The notes: generated from the letters alone by a model not told the origin. Shown: positions 1 through 8,273, numbered from the stretch's first letter. The stretch is 64,000 nucleotides of DNA from Anabaena sp. PCC 7108 (GCF_000332135.1 NZ_KB235896.1:891355-955354), one strand, 5' to 3'. Translations and numbers: made by a program.

Positions 1-1043
1 GTTTTGCCGATTTCTGCTAGAGTATGTGCGATCGCTTCCGTACCCGCAGCAAACTTATCAAACTCAAATACACCCATTGGACCGTTCCAAATCACAGTCT
101 TACAATCAGCCAAAGCCGCTTGGAAAACCTTGATAGAATCGGGACCAATATCTAAACCCATACCATCGGCAGGGATATCTTCAATGCTGACAGTAGTAGC
201 ATTAGCATCAGGCGCAAACTTATCTGCGGAGACGATATCTGTAGGTAGCAACAAAGCCACACCGCGTTCTTTGGCCTTAGCTTCCAAAGACTTCGCTAAT
301 TCCAGCTTATCTTCTTCCACCAAAGACTTACCAACACTCAAACCACGGGCTTTGTAGAAGGTGAAAATCATCCCACCACCAATGATCAGTTTGTCGCACT
401 TTTCCAACAAAGTTTCAATTACGCCGATTTTGCTGGAAACCTTGGAACCGCCAATAATTGCTGCCAAAGGACGTTGGGGATTTTCGATCGCATTTTGCAG
501 ATATTCCAATTCCTTCTCCACCAAATATCCAGCCACAGAAGGACTGAGAAACTTGGTTACACCTTCAGTAGAAGCATGGGCGCGGTGTGCAGTACCAAAG
601 GCATCATTTACATAAAAATCAGCATTAGCTGCCAACTTCTTCGCAAATTCAGGATCGTTTTTCTCTTCTTCTGGGTAAAAGCGGACATTTTCTAGTAACA
701 GCACTTGGCCATTTTGCAAAGCCGCAACCTTAGCCGCAACATCATCACCGATACAATCATCAGTTTTGACAACTTCTTGTCCCAACAACTCAGAGAGGCG
801 TTTAGCAACAGGCGTTAGACGCAATTTTTCAGTTACACCCTTGGGACGACCAAAATGGCTGGTTAAAATCACCTTAGCGCCCTTTTCGGTCAAATCCTTG
901 ATGGTTGGCAGCGCAGCGCGAATGCGAGTATCGTCGGTAATGTTACCTTGATCATCTACAGGAACGTTAAAATCAACCCGCACCAAGGCGCGTTTACCAG
1001 AAATATCAGCCGCAGATAAACTTGCTAAACTTTTTTTGGACAC
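1..1043 (-). CDS. pgk: phosphoglycerate kinase, C-terminus cut by window edge
   Basis: Reverse-strand reading gives a long phosphoglycerate kinase sequence: N-terminal [12 protein letters not shown], then [35 protein letters not shown] and [13 protein letters not shown], all characteristic of the family. The enzyme converts 1,3-bisphosphoglycerate plus ADP to 3-phosphoglycerate plus ATP (reverse in the Calvin cycle) in the cytosol. About 347 of the usual ~400 residues are present; the C-terminal end lies beyond base 1. The start is a GTG at 1043 preceded by AGGAGG seven bases upstream; no ATG fits. It is divergent from the stress protein at 1132, with only 88 bases between them for two promoters. 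Confidence 0.97.
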   Translation of the reverse strand, partial: MSKKSLASLSAADISGKRALVRVDFNVPVDDQGNITDDTRIRAALPTIKDLTEKGAKVILTSHFGRPKGVTEKLRLTPVAKRLSELLGQEVVKTDDCIGDDVAAKVAALQNGQVLLLENVRFYPEEEKNDPEFAKKLAANADFYVNDAFGTAHRAHASTEGVTKFLSPSVAGYLVEKELEYLQNAIENPQRPLAAIIGGSKVSSKIGVIETLLEKCDKLIIGGGMIFTFYKARGLSVGKSLVEEDKLELAKSLEAKAKERGVALLLPTDIVSADKFAPDANATTVSIEDIPADGMGLDIGPDSIKVFQAALADCKTVIWNGPMGVFEFDKFAAGTEAIAHTLAEIGK

Positions 1044-1131
1044 AACTAAACCCTCCTGATTGCCTTTTTGTTATTGTTTTGAAAGTATAACTATGAAGAT
1101 TTTACCGGAGTACGGGGTGTCCCAGTGATTT

Positions 1132-1539
1132 ATGTTTAAGACAGTTCTGTTTCCAATTGATCAAAGTCGGGCTGCGCGGGAAGCTGCGGATGTAGTTGCC
1201 AACGTAGTACAGAAGTACAGTAGTCGCTTAGTACTCCTGTCAGTCGTGGAAGAACCAACCTCAGATACCCCTAATCCTGATCCTATGGTGTCTCCAGAGG
1301 CGGTTGCTAAACTGTTAGAAAATGCCCAAGCCTTATTTTCTCAGCAAGGAATTACAGCCGAAGTGTTGGAAAGACAAGGTAAACCAGCCTTTACTATCTG
1401 TGATGTTGCTGATGAAATCGAGGCCAGTTTAATTATTATGGGCTGTCGGGGGTTAGGCTTAACGGATGAAGGCGCAACTGATAGCGTCACCAGTCGCGTC
1501 ATTAACCTTTCCCCTTGTCCAGTTTTGATTGTTCCTTAG
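1132..1539 (+). CDS. universal stress protein (UspA family)
   Basis: A 135-residue single-domain UspA protein. It opens MFKTVLFPIDQS (first beta strand and the conserved Asp) and ends with the ATP-binding type loop: IIMGCRGLGL, then SVTSRVINLSPCPVLIVP, close to the G-2x-G-9x-G-S/T pattern. Such cytosolic proteins bind ATP or other nucleotides and help cells survive stress; the exact role cannot be read here. It is single-gene, divergent from pgk. The length is normal for the family. Confidence 0.92.
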   Translation: MFKTVLFPIDQSRAAREAADVVANVVQKYSSRLVLLSVVEEPTSDTPNPDPMVSPEAVAKLLENAQALFSQQGITAEVLERQGKPAFTICDVADEIEASLIIMGCRGLGLTDEGATDSVTSRVINLSPCPVLIVP

Positions 1540-2016
1540 TGATTTATTTGGGCAGGCATCTCGCCTGTCCTACTCCTTCCCACTAGAAGAATACGGTTTA
1601 AATGAACCGCGAAGACGCGTTCGCGGTAGCGTTGCGAAGCAAAGGACGCGAAGAAAGAAGGAAGAAGATAAGTAATCTTACACTGGAAAGGGAGTATCAT
1701 GAATTTCTCACAGACTTTTAATTGCTATTAATATTGGTAATTTCCCGCTAGGATTTTCTCAACCAACTGTTTTATAGTGAAAAGAATTGACTTAGGCAAT
1801 CAAAGGAGTGGTCATAGGATTGCGGGCAAAAATACCTGTTAATTGAAATTTTGGCTTCTCGTGTTTTATCTTCCTCTGAGGAGAGATAAAAAAGTTTGAG
1901 ATTGGGGAATCTCTGGAAAAGACTCGAAACTTGCGTAAATCGGCTTAGTTTATAGCCCCACATTTGTTGTGTGTGGGTACAGACTTAATTCCCCAACCGG
2001 CTAGAGTACGCCAATT
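1540..2016. other. intergenic region with a dispersed repeat
   Basis: No convincing gene. Bases 1585-1668 hold a repeat (GAACCGCG then GGACGCGAAG and GAAGGAAGAAG) seen again at 57407-57509 and, inverted, at 10942-11014. A 63-codon reverse reading frame at 1772-1963 has no recognisable features and is probably chance. Confidence 0.6.
1585..1668 (+). repeat. dispersed repeat, copy 1 (GAACCGCG...GGACGCGAAG)
   Basis: Starts AGAAGAAT, continues TTAAATGAACCGCG and ends in a purine run GAAGGAAGAAG. The same order of blocks occurs at 57407-57509, including the AGAAGAAT and TTAAATGAACCGCG blocks, and in reverse orientation at 10942-11014. All three copies are in spacers. I see no coding capacity. Confidence 0.6.
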
Positions 2017-2997
2017 ATGACCCCTAGTATTACAGATTCAGCAGTCAAAGCAGCGATCGCAGCTATTGCTTCGGAGTCAGCAACAGCAGAGGAAAAAATC
2101 CAAATGCTGATAGAAATGGCGCAAGGCTTTCAGAAAAAGCCGAAAACTGCCCAAGACTTGCGAAATGCGGTAGGGTTGTTTTATCGTGCCTATGAAATGT
2201 GCAGTGACAACTATCCTTTGTTAAAAGCACGGACTAAGGTGGGAATAGCAGGTACTCTGCAAATGATTCCTGATGCAGATTCTCAACTGTTGCTACAAGC
2301 AAAGGAAGGTTATGAAGAAGCCTTACCAATATTACAACAATTTGCGACACCAGAGGAAGTAGCAGAAGCACAGATGAATTTGGGGTTAGTTTTGCAATCC
2401 CTAGTTCCCGACAATTTAGCGCGGATAACTGACAGCATTCAAGCTTATCATCAGGCTTTGCGGGTGTTTACCTGGGAAGATTACCCACAGGAATATGCGA
2501 TTTTATCTAACAATATAGCGATCGCATATCTTTCTATGCCCATGGCATCAGAACGGGAATATTTACGTCAAGGGTTAGCAGTGCAGTCTTTTGAAGTAGC
2601 ACTCAAACATATTAACCTCATTGACCATCCGAGGGAATATGCGATGTTGCAAAATAACTTAGGTAACGCTTTGCAATATTTAATCAGTTCCCATCCTGTA
2701 GAGAATAACTTACGCGCTATTTCTGCCTACAACGAAGCCTTAAAAGTGCGAAATTCTCAAGATACACCCTTAGAATATGCTAACACAATTTCTAACAAAG
2801 CCAACGCCCTATTTAACTTACCCGACAACCCAGAAAAACCCGAATTAGGTAATCAGCAAAATCTCTTAACAGCCAAATCCTACTATCAAGAAGCTTGGCA
2901 AATATTTACCGAAAATCAACAACTAGAACAAGCAGAAGTAGTAGCCAAAGCACTACAAGATATAGCAGCAGAAATGCAAGCAGTTATGTTGCATTAA
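2017..2997 (+). CDS. TPR-repeat protein at head of extended hyp cluster
   Basis: A 326-residue soluble helical protein with several tetratricopeptide-like units of the form A-x-A-x3-LG-N-A: AEAQMNLGLVLQSL, AILSNNIAIAYL, AMLQNNLGNALQYL and YANTISNKANALFNL, each followed by a Y-x-EAL-type helix. TPR units are protein-interaction scaffolds. In heterocystous cyanobacteria a TPR gene of this kind lies with small ORFs, a NifU-like gene and an NHL gene upstream of hypF, so a helper role in hydrogenase assembly is plausible but unproven. It begins at ATG 2017, is 20 bases from the next gene, and has no signal peptide. Confidence 0.82.
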   Translation: MTPSITDSAVKAAIAAIASESATAEEKIQMLIEMAQGFQKKPKTAQDLRNAVGLFYRAYEMCSDNYPLLKARTKVGIAGTLQMIPDADSQLLLQAKEGYEEALPILQQFATPEEVAEAQMNLGLVLQSLVPDNLARITDSIQAYHQALRVFTWEDYPQEYAILSNNIAIAYLSMPMASEREYLRQGLAVQSFEVALKHINLIDHPREYAMLQNNLGNALQYLISSHPVENNLRAISAYNEALKVRNSQDTPLEYANTISNKANALFNLPDNPEKPELGNQQNLLTAKSYYQEAWQIFTENQQLEQAEVVAKALQDIAAEMQAVMLH

Positions 2998-3017
2998 ACC
3001 CTCAATCGGAGAATTCC

Positions 3018-3281
3018 ATGTTTGATTTTCTCAATAACCCAGCATTTAAAGAATTTCTGTATAGTTTGAATACAGAATTAAATTTCACGACAGCATTTAC
3101 TTGGTTAATCATTGCTGTGATTTTATCCATGATTGGTGGTGCAATTGGCGGCATGATACTTGCAGGTAAAGACTTAGGCTATAAATTCGCTGCAACTATT
3201 GGTAGTTTATTCGCACCTGCGGGAATAATTCCTGCCCTGATTCTCGGCTTATTAATGATGAATTTCTTATCTAACTACTAG
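3018..3281 (+). CDS. small membrane protein of the extended hyp cluster
   Basis: An 87-residue protein starting MFDFLNNPAFKEF at ATG 3018, with GGAGAATTCC just upstream. A longer frame beginning at 2895 overlaps the TPR gene and has no ribosome site, so I reject it. Two hydrophobic segments are visible: FTWLIIAVILSMIGGAIGGM and FAPAGIIPALILGLLMM, suggesting a two-pass inner-membrane protein. It matches the type of short ORF found upstream of hypF in Nostoc/Anabaena. Function unknown. The stop overlaps the AGGAGG of the next gene, which suggests coupled translation. Confidence 0.75.
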   Translation: MFDFLNNPAFKEFLYSLNTELNFTTAFTWLIIAVILSMIGGAIGGMILAGKDLGYKFAATIGSLFAPAGIIPALILGLLMMNFLSNY

Positions 3282-3289
3282 GAGGATAT

Positions 3290-3514
3290 ATGTTAGAACT
3301 AAGCTGGTTTTCTTTCAAGTTACTTCTCAAAGGTAAACTATTACGAGATCCTATCTATTTTCTCCGTCAAACCACTATTGCTAGTGGTGTTGGTACACTA
3401 ATAATAGTATTATTAGCACAGGCAGCTATCCCTCTTTGTATTCCCATCACTGTAGCGAGTTTAGTAACTGGTGTCATGATGCCTTTTCTGCTACAAGACT
3501 TTAGAATGAAATGA
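3290..3514 (+). CDS. small membrane protein, second of pair
   Basis: A 74-residue protein with an excellent ribosome site, AGGAGG eight bases ahead of ATG 3290, that overlaps the stop of the preceding gene. It has a basic N-terminal part (FKLLLKGKLLRDP) followed by a hydrophobic stretch, SGVGTLIIVLLAQAAIPLCI, and a second one, ITVASLVTGVMMPFLL. I expect one or two membrane passes. It almost certainly forms a translationally coupled pair with the gene at 3018. No family function is known to me; the hyp-cluster context is the only clue. Confidence 0.75.
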   Translation: MLELSWFSFKLLLKGKLLRDPIYFLRQTTIASGVGTLIIVLLAQAAIPLCIPITVASLVTGVMMPFLLQDFRMK

Positions 3515-3620
3515 GTTTGCATAAATATCAAATTAAAAGTTATCAATCCCTACAGATTTATCTGTGGGGTTGAGTTTTAATGTTTATGATTAATTAAGCG
3601 CAGATAACCGCAGATTAATA

Positions 3621-4433
3621 ATGACTCAACTTGAAGAATTGATTACAGATATTAACAGATTTGAAGCGATTATTTCTGAATGGGATGAAAGTCAAAGGTG
3701 TGTAGCCGTAGGTTTACAACGGGCGATTGAATCTTTACATAAAGCCGCATTAACTAATTTAATTAAAAGTCTTAAACAAGAAAATTTATCAGCTTTAAAT
3801 CAAGCTGTAAATGATGAAATTGTTTATGCAGTTTTGTTATATCATAACTTAGTTAAACCTCCATTATCAGAACGTATCCAAACAGCATTAGCCGAAGTTC
3901 GTCCCAGTTTACAAAATCATCAGGGAGATGTAGAATTAGTAGCTATTAAATTACCAGATATAGTTGAAGTTAAATTAATTGGCAGTTGTAGTAATTGTGC
4001 CACTTCCACCTTAACTTTAACCCAAGGAATAGAACAGACTATTAAAAAACATTGTCCAGAAATTACAAGAGTAGTTGCGGTTAAGGGTAATTCTCATCCT
4101 CTTGCTAATTCTCTCCCTACAGATTCCTATTGGGTGAAAGCAACAACATTAAATGACATAATTGAAAATCACATTTTAGCAGTTAGAGTTGCCAATAATG
4201 ATGTAATTATGTATAGACAAGGTGATAACATTAGTTGTTATCAAAATAGTTGTTCTCATTTGGGTTTTCCGTTAGATAAAGGTAAGATTGAAAATGGCAT
4301 TATTACTTGTGCATCACATCAGTTTCAATATAATTTAAATACAGGTGAATGTTTAACAATACCTGATGTTTCTCTACAATCCTATGAGGTAAAAGTTAAG
4401 GGTGATAATGTTTATGTGAAAGTGCAAAAATAA
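3621..4433 (+). CDS. NifU-domain/Rieske [2Fe-2S] fusion protein
   Basis: A 270-residue protein with three parts: a helical N-terminus (1-80), a NifU C-terminal-type scaffold domain (about 84-155) with the cluster-binding C123-S-N-C126, and a Rieske ferredoxin domain (about 170-268) with ligands C211-S-H213 and C230-A-S-H233. NifU domains donate iron-sulphur clusters; Rieske domains carry a [2Fe-2S] electron-transfer centre. It lies in the extended hyp cluster, so a natural inference is cluster assembly or electron supply for uptake-hydrogenase maturation, possibly the HupS clusters. All expected ligands are present. Start ATG 3621. Confidence 0.9.
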   Translation: MTQLEELITDINRFEAIISEWDESQRCVAVGLQRAIESLHKAALTNLIKSLKQENLSALNQAVNDEIVYAVLLYHNLVKPPLSERIQTALAEVRPSLQNHQGDVELVAIKLPDIVEVKLIGSCSNCATSTLTLTQGIEQTIKKHCPEITRVVAVKGNSHPLANSLPTDSYWVKATTLNDIIENHILAVRVANNDVIMYRQGDNISCYQNSCSHLGFPLDKGKIENGIITCASHQFQYNLNTGECLTIPDVSLQSYEVKVKGDNVYVKVQK

Positions 4434-4575
4434 ACACAGATGAACTGAGATAACTATCTGCTTTTATAGGACTCCTATTTTATTTTTGTTGGCGCAGCCT
4501 GCGCTTTGCGCTTACAAAACTCGTATACCTTGATTCATTCTTCTCTCTTCCCTGTTCCCTACCTCTACGAGTAAA

Positions 4576-4599
4576 TATGGCTACGCCACGCAAGCTATC
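4576..4599 (+). repeat. 24-base dispersed repeat, copy 1
   Basis: TATGGCTACGCCACGC followed by AAGCTATC. Twenty-three of 24 bases recur at 23904-23927, where the sequence sits inside another repeat. Both copies are non-coding. Confidence 0.6.
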
Positions 4600-4727
4600 A
4601 GAAACCAAACCGGATTCCTATATATGCATTAAATACATTCATATGTTTTATCTGAACCTAGCAATGAGAAATCCGGGTACAGCATTCTGAAAGCACACGT
4701 AAATTGAAAAACATCCTTTAAAGCTTT

Positions 4728-5933
4728 TTGGGAAACAGGCAAAGTAAAAAATTACAATACACTTTGGGTGATCTTGGACAAATAACCCAAAATGGGTTAT
4801 ACTGTGATCAGTCAAAACTTAATTTCAGAGTAGGTGTATCAGTGAAGACTAACAGAGATAGTCTACCTTTAAATCAGATTCTCTGGGATGATTGCTTGCT
4901 TATGCTTAATAATCTACCAGATGAATGTATCGACTTAGTTATATCCTCACCACCATATAATCTAGGTAAGGAATATGAGTCAAGACAGGCTATTGAGATT
5001 TATTTAGAAGAACAAACAGCCATACTGCGTGAATGTAGTCGAGTTCTCAAAAATACAGGCTCACTATTTTGGCAAGTAGGCGCTTTTTCTGAGAAAGGGA
5101 TGCTTATCCCTCTAGATATTCGCTTTTTTCCCATTCTTGAATCTTGTGGTTTAATTCCCCGTAATCGAATTATATGGGCTAGACAGCATGGGCTTCATGC
5201 TCAAAAAAAATTTTCTTGTAGACATGAAACTATTCTCTGGTTTACTAAATCTGATACCTATAATTTTAATTTAGATGCCATTAGAGTTCCACAAAAATAT
5301 CAAAATAAAAAACATTTTCGTGGAAGTCGTAAAGGTGAACTTTCTTGTAATCCAGATGGTAAAAATCCTGGTGATATCTGGCTATTTCGTAATGTTAAAC
5401 ATAACCATGAGGAACAAACCATACATCCCTGTCAATTTCCAGAAGATTTAATAGCTAGAATAATTTTATCTACAACTGAAAAAGGTGATATAGTTTTAGA
5501 TCCTTATATGGGTTCTGGTACTGTAGCTGTTGTTGCTAAAGATTATGAACGATATTTTATTGGCTCAGAGATAGAACAAAAATATCATCAAATTGCCTTA
5601 CGTCGCTTAAATGGAGAACCTGATGAAAATGGTTATTTTCCAAATTTAAAAACATTGCGTGATTATGTAGAAAAAACTGGTCAACCTATTGAAAAATTTA
5701 GATTTGATGTGCAAATAGGAAATAAAGCTTCAGAACGCACCCAAGCTAAAATTTATCCTGAAGAGTATCACTTACAGACAATGGAAGAGAGATTAATCTA
5801 TGAAGAAGCTGCTTTTGCTGCTAATCTACGTAATGAAAAAATTCCCATAGATCCAAAACTGAATGGAAACGGAAAAAAGGCACAATTACCAGATCAAAAA
5901 GTTGAACAAATTGAACTGAAATTGTGGGGCTAA
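4728..5933 (+). CDS. DNA methyltransferase of BglII-like R-M system
   Basis: A 401-residue beta-class (motif IV before motif I) amino-methyltransferase: catalytic SPPY near residue 84 within LVISSPPYNLGKEYE, and the S-adenosylmethionine loop LDPYMGSGTVAVVAK near residue 260. SPPY suits N4-cytosine (M.BglII type) but does not exclude N6-adenine. It should protect the host from the endonuclease at 5944-6612. The first possible start is TTG 4728; GTG 4842 would give 363 residues and place the palindrome at 4782-4800 upstream of the gene. It is convergent with the endonuclease, ten bases apart. The trio interrupts the hyp-cluster gene order, indicating acquisition. Confidence 0.92.
   Translation: MGNRQSKKLQYTLGDLGQITQNGLYCDQSKLNFRVGVSVKTNRDSLPLNQILWDDCLLMLNNLPDECIDLVISSPPYNLGKEYESRQAIEIYLEEQTAILRECSRVLKNTGSLFWQVGAFSEKGMLIPLDIRFFPILESCGLIPRNRIIWARQHGLHAQKKFSCRHETILWFTKSDTYNFNLDAIRVPQKYQNKKHFRGSRKGELSCNPDGKNPGDIWLFRNVKHNHEEQTIHPCQFPEDLIARIILSTTEKGDIVLDPYMGSGTVAVVAKDYERYFIGSEIEQKYHQIALRRLNGEPDENGYFPNLKTLRDYVEKTGQPIEKFRFDVQIGNKASERTQAKIYPEEYHLQTMEERLIYEEAAFAANLRNEKIPIDPKLNGNGKKAQLPDQKVEQIELKLWG
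4782..4800. promoter_or_regulatory. operator-like palindrome at methyltransferase 5' end
   Basis: Perfect inverted repeat ATAACCC/GGGTTAT separated by AAAAT. The core ACCCAAAATGGGT matches, with one difference, ACCCAAAATAGGT at 6933-6945 upstream of the controller gene. A further half-site, TTTGGGT, is at 4763-4769. Type II R-M controller proteins bind such palindromes, so I infer repression or tuning of the methyltransferase. It lies within the TTG-started frame but upstream of GTG 4842. Confidence 0.5.
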
Positions 5934-5943
5934 ATATTTAATC

Positions 5944-6612
5944 TCACAGCAAGCGAAGCTGACAACGACTACGAGAAGAAAGTCCAGCAATTATCTCGCA
6001 TTGTCGAGTAATTCTATTATTTACTGTTCTGGAGTATCTTTCAGATAAATATTGACTCCAAATTACAGGTACTGTTGTATTTTTTTGTTCAAATAAACCT
6101 ATTAGTCTGATTGGTATATCAAACACTTTGTTTATAACTAAAGCCGTCAACTGATTAACAGCTTGCTCATAATAAAGGGTACTATTAGAAGCTGGAAACA
6201 TCAGTGCTTTTGTAACCAAAATCAGTATATTTGTTGGGTGTCCAGCAAATTCTGTTTTGGCTTTAAAAAATAATTCTGAGCGTAATGTATTATTTAATAA
6301 AAAGGGATAGTTGGAAAACTGAATCTCAATAATAATACCAGATTTACAAAAATCTACTTCTTTGCCCAAAAACCTATAGGGTATAGGAATAGGTATATTA
6401 GATTGCCAACCAGATTGAATTAAAGCTGCTTTAATGTACTCATTTGTGCCTACTGGATCAAATATTGGATTACCTTGAATTCCTGCTTGATCGGAAGCTT
6501 TAATATGTAATGGCATTTGAGTGAGAATAGCATTAAGCGACTGCCATTCCTGATTGTATTGACTATCAATGATAGTATCTGCCGCATTAAAATCGGTGTA
6601 CTTAATAAGAAT
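5944..6612 (-). CDS. BglII-like type II restriction endonuclease, ATT start
   Basis: The sequence strongly resembles BglII (AGATCT-cutting) as I know it: MPLHIKASDQA, IFDPVGTNEYIK, QFSNYPFLLNN, RSELF, MFPASNSTLYYEQA and RYSRT. The BglII catalytic pattern D-x8-E-x-Q is present (D87, E96, Q98; D84, E93, Q95 in BglII). The first ATG, at 6516, would remove about 32 residues that read as homologous to the BglII N-terminus (TDFNAAD against TDYNHAD). An in-frame ATT at 6612 gives 222 residues (BglII has 223), with AAAGGAG eight bases upstream inside the controller gene's end. The ATT lies two bases after the controller stop, so the two are probably cotranscribed. Confidence 0.88.
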   Translation of the reverse strand: MLIKYTDFNAADTIIDSQYNQEWQSLNAILTQMPLHIKASDQAGIQGNPIFDPVGTNEYIKAALIQSGWQSNIPIPIPYRFLGKEVDFCKSGIIIEIQFSNYPFLLNNTLRSELFFKAKTEFAGHPTNILILVTKALMFPASNSTLYYEQAVNQLTALVINKVFDIPIRLIGLFEQKNTTVPVIWSQYLSERYSRTVNNRITRQCEIIAGLSSRSRCQLRLL

Positions 6613-6614
6613 AG

Positions 6615-6863
6615 TTATTTCTCCTTTTGAGATTCTATTAGGGTTTGTATAAAATCAATCGGATCTATCTCCAAAGCTTCAGCAACTTCTAAAAATTCAA
6701 TTAAGTCTAAACGACGTTCTCCCCGTTCATATTTTGATACATAGGATTGTGGATGTTGTAACTTAGTTGACAACTCGGCTTGAGTGAGATTTGCAGCTTT
6801 GCGGGCTGCAATCAGCATTTTACGAAACCGATGGTATTCCTCTGTATAAACGGATTTAGACAC
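6615..6863 (-). CDS. R-M controller protein (XRE-type HTH)
   Basis: An 82-residue DNA-binding protein with a single helix-turn-helix: [20 protein letters not shown], then [21 protein letters not shown]. Size, fold and its place directly upstream of the endonuclease gene identify a C (controller) protein, which delays endonuclease expression until methylation is established; BglII itself has such a gene. The stop codon TAA lies two bases before the ATT start of the endonuclease, and its last codons contain that gene's ribosome site. A palindromic pair of operator-like sites lies 54-82 bases upstream. Confidence 0.87.
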   Translation of the reverse strand: MSKSVYTEEYHRFRKMLIAARKAANLTQAELSTKLQHPQSYVSKYERGERRLDLIEFLEVAEALEIDPIDFIQTLIESQKEK

Positions 6864-6913
6864 TTTAGCTGGAGATGGGTTTTCATGAGCGATCGCATAT
6901 CGACTTTAATCTT

Positions 6914-6948
6914 AAAACCTAATATGGGATAAACCCAAAATAGGTTTT
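6914..6948. promoter_or_regulatory. double operator-like site upstream of controller gene
   Basis: Outer inverted repeat AAAACCTA/TAGGTTTT (6914-6921 and 6941-6948). Within it are two similar 13-mers, ACCTAATATGGGA (6917-6929) and ACCCAAAATAGGT (6933-6945), 16 bases apart. The second differs by one base from the palindrome at the methyltransferase 5' end. Paired sites of this kind are typical of C-protein autoregulation. The function is inferred. Confidence 0.52.
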
Positions 6949-7075
6949 TATGGCACAAGCAGTAATAGCAAATCAAATTGCCATTAAAACTACATCTTTC
7001 CATCCCCAAATATCCTTAAATAAATAAACCCCCAAAAATTCTATCTTCTCTCTGTACCTATGCCTGAGATAAATA

Positions 7076-8242
7076 ATGACCTTAATACCCAAAATACCAA
7101 ACCCAACACCCCTTTCCCCTCATGGTGCAGAAGTAATATTAGGAAACAACACCACACCTGAACAAATAGCCATACCTATTGCACCTACCCCTTCAACAAT
7201 GTTCGGTCCCCGTGCAGCTTGTTTATTATCAGAAACAGGAATATTATGGGTAGCAGATACAGGACATCATCGTTTATTAGGTTGGCGAAATTTACCCACA
7301 AAAGATCATCAACCTGCTGACTGGGTAATAGGACAACCTGACTTTTATTCTGAAGGACAAAACGCCAAAGGTACACCAGGAAAATCTACATTTAGTGTTC
7401 CTACAGGTATTTGTAAATGTGGTACAGGTTTAGCCGTTGCCGATGCTTGGAATCATCGCATTTTAATCTGGTATAATGTTCCAGAAGATAGTAATGTTCC
7501 CGCAGATTTAGTATTAGGACAAATTAATTTTATTGATAATGAACCAAATCGAGGAAATCGAGAACCTGCGGCAAATACCCTACATTGGCCTTACGGTATT
7601 TTCTATCATCAAGGTAAGTTATTTGTAGCCGATACTGGAAATCGTCGTTTATTGATTTGGAATCAATTTCCCACCGAAAATGGACAACCTGCGGATATAG
7701 TTTTGGGACAACCGAACATGATATCACGCAATGAAAATGGTGGTGGTTCTCCCACTGCTTCCAGTATGCGTTGGTGTCATGATATCACCCTTTGGGAAGA
7801 TAATTTAGTGGTTACTGATGCAGGTAATAACCGGGTAATGATTTGGAAAGGAATACCAACAGAAAATAATACCCCTTGTGACGTGGTTTTAGGGCAAAAA
7901 AACTTTAATTTGGTGGAATTAAATCAAGGGGTTTATTTTCCTAATGCAAGTAGTTTAAGTATGCCTTATGGAGTAGATATTGCAGGAGATTGGTTAATAG
8001 TTGCAGATACAGCTAATTCTCGTTTGCTAGGATGGAAGAAACGAGAATCTCTTTTATTATTACAGGGTGCAGTTGCTGATGGTTTGGTTGGACAAGATAA
8101 CTTTACCAAGAAAAGCGAAAATCGGAATTTTGGACTACCAACAAGACAAAGTTTAAATTGGTGTTATGGAATTAAAGTTTGTGGTGAGATTGCGGTAATT
8201 GCTGATTCTGGGAATAATCGCGTTTTGATTTGGAAGTTTTGA
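7076..8242 (+). CDS. NHL-repeat protein of extended hyp cluster
   Basis: A 388-residue beta-propeller-like protein with five to six repeats of the pattern V-A-D-x-x-N/H-R-x-L-I-W: WVADTGHHRLLGW, VADAWNHRILIWY, FVADTGNRRLLIW, VTDAGNNRVMIW, VADTANSRLLGW and IADSGNNRVLIWK. Each is paired with a D-x-V-L-G-Q strand. NHL propellers bind protein, RNA or small ligands. No signal peptide or membrane segment is visible. It lies 31 bases upstream of hypF; homologues occupy the same place in Nostoc/Anabaena, so a role in hydrogenase maturation or stability is suspected but not shown. Confidence 0.88.
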   Translation: MTLIPKIPNPTPLSPHGAEVILGNNTTPEQIAIPIAPTPSTMFGPRAACLLSETGILWVADTGHHRLLGWRNLPTKDHQPADWVIGQPDFYSEGQNAKGTPGKSTFSVPTGICKCGTGLAVADAWNHRILIWYNVPEDSNVPADLVLGQINFIDNEPNRGNREPAANTLHWPYGIFYHQGKLFVADTGNRRLLIWNQFPTENGQPADIVLGQPNMISRNENGGGSPTASSMRWCHDITLWEDNLVVTDAGNNRVMIWKGIPTENNTPCDVVLGQKNFNLVELNQGVYFPNASSLSMPYGVDIAGDWLIVADTANSRLLGWKKRESLLLLQGAVADGLVGQDNFTKKSENRNFGLPTRQSLNWCYGIKVCGEIAVIADSGNNRVLIWKF

Positions 8243-8273
8243 TTATCTCACGCAGAGGCGCAGAGGAAGAAAA

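Noticed and set aside
1772-1963. 63-codon minus-strand frame
   Set aside because: No ribosome site, no recognisable sequence; likely chance in A/T-rich spacer.
2895-3017. Upstream extension of the 87-residue membrane protein gene
   Set aside because: It overlaps the TPR gene in another frame, has no ribosome site, and its translation is Ser/Thr/Arg-rich without character. ATG 3018 is preferred.
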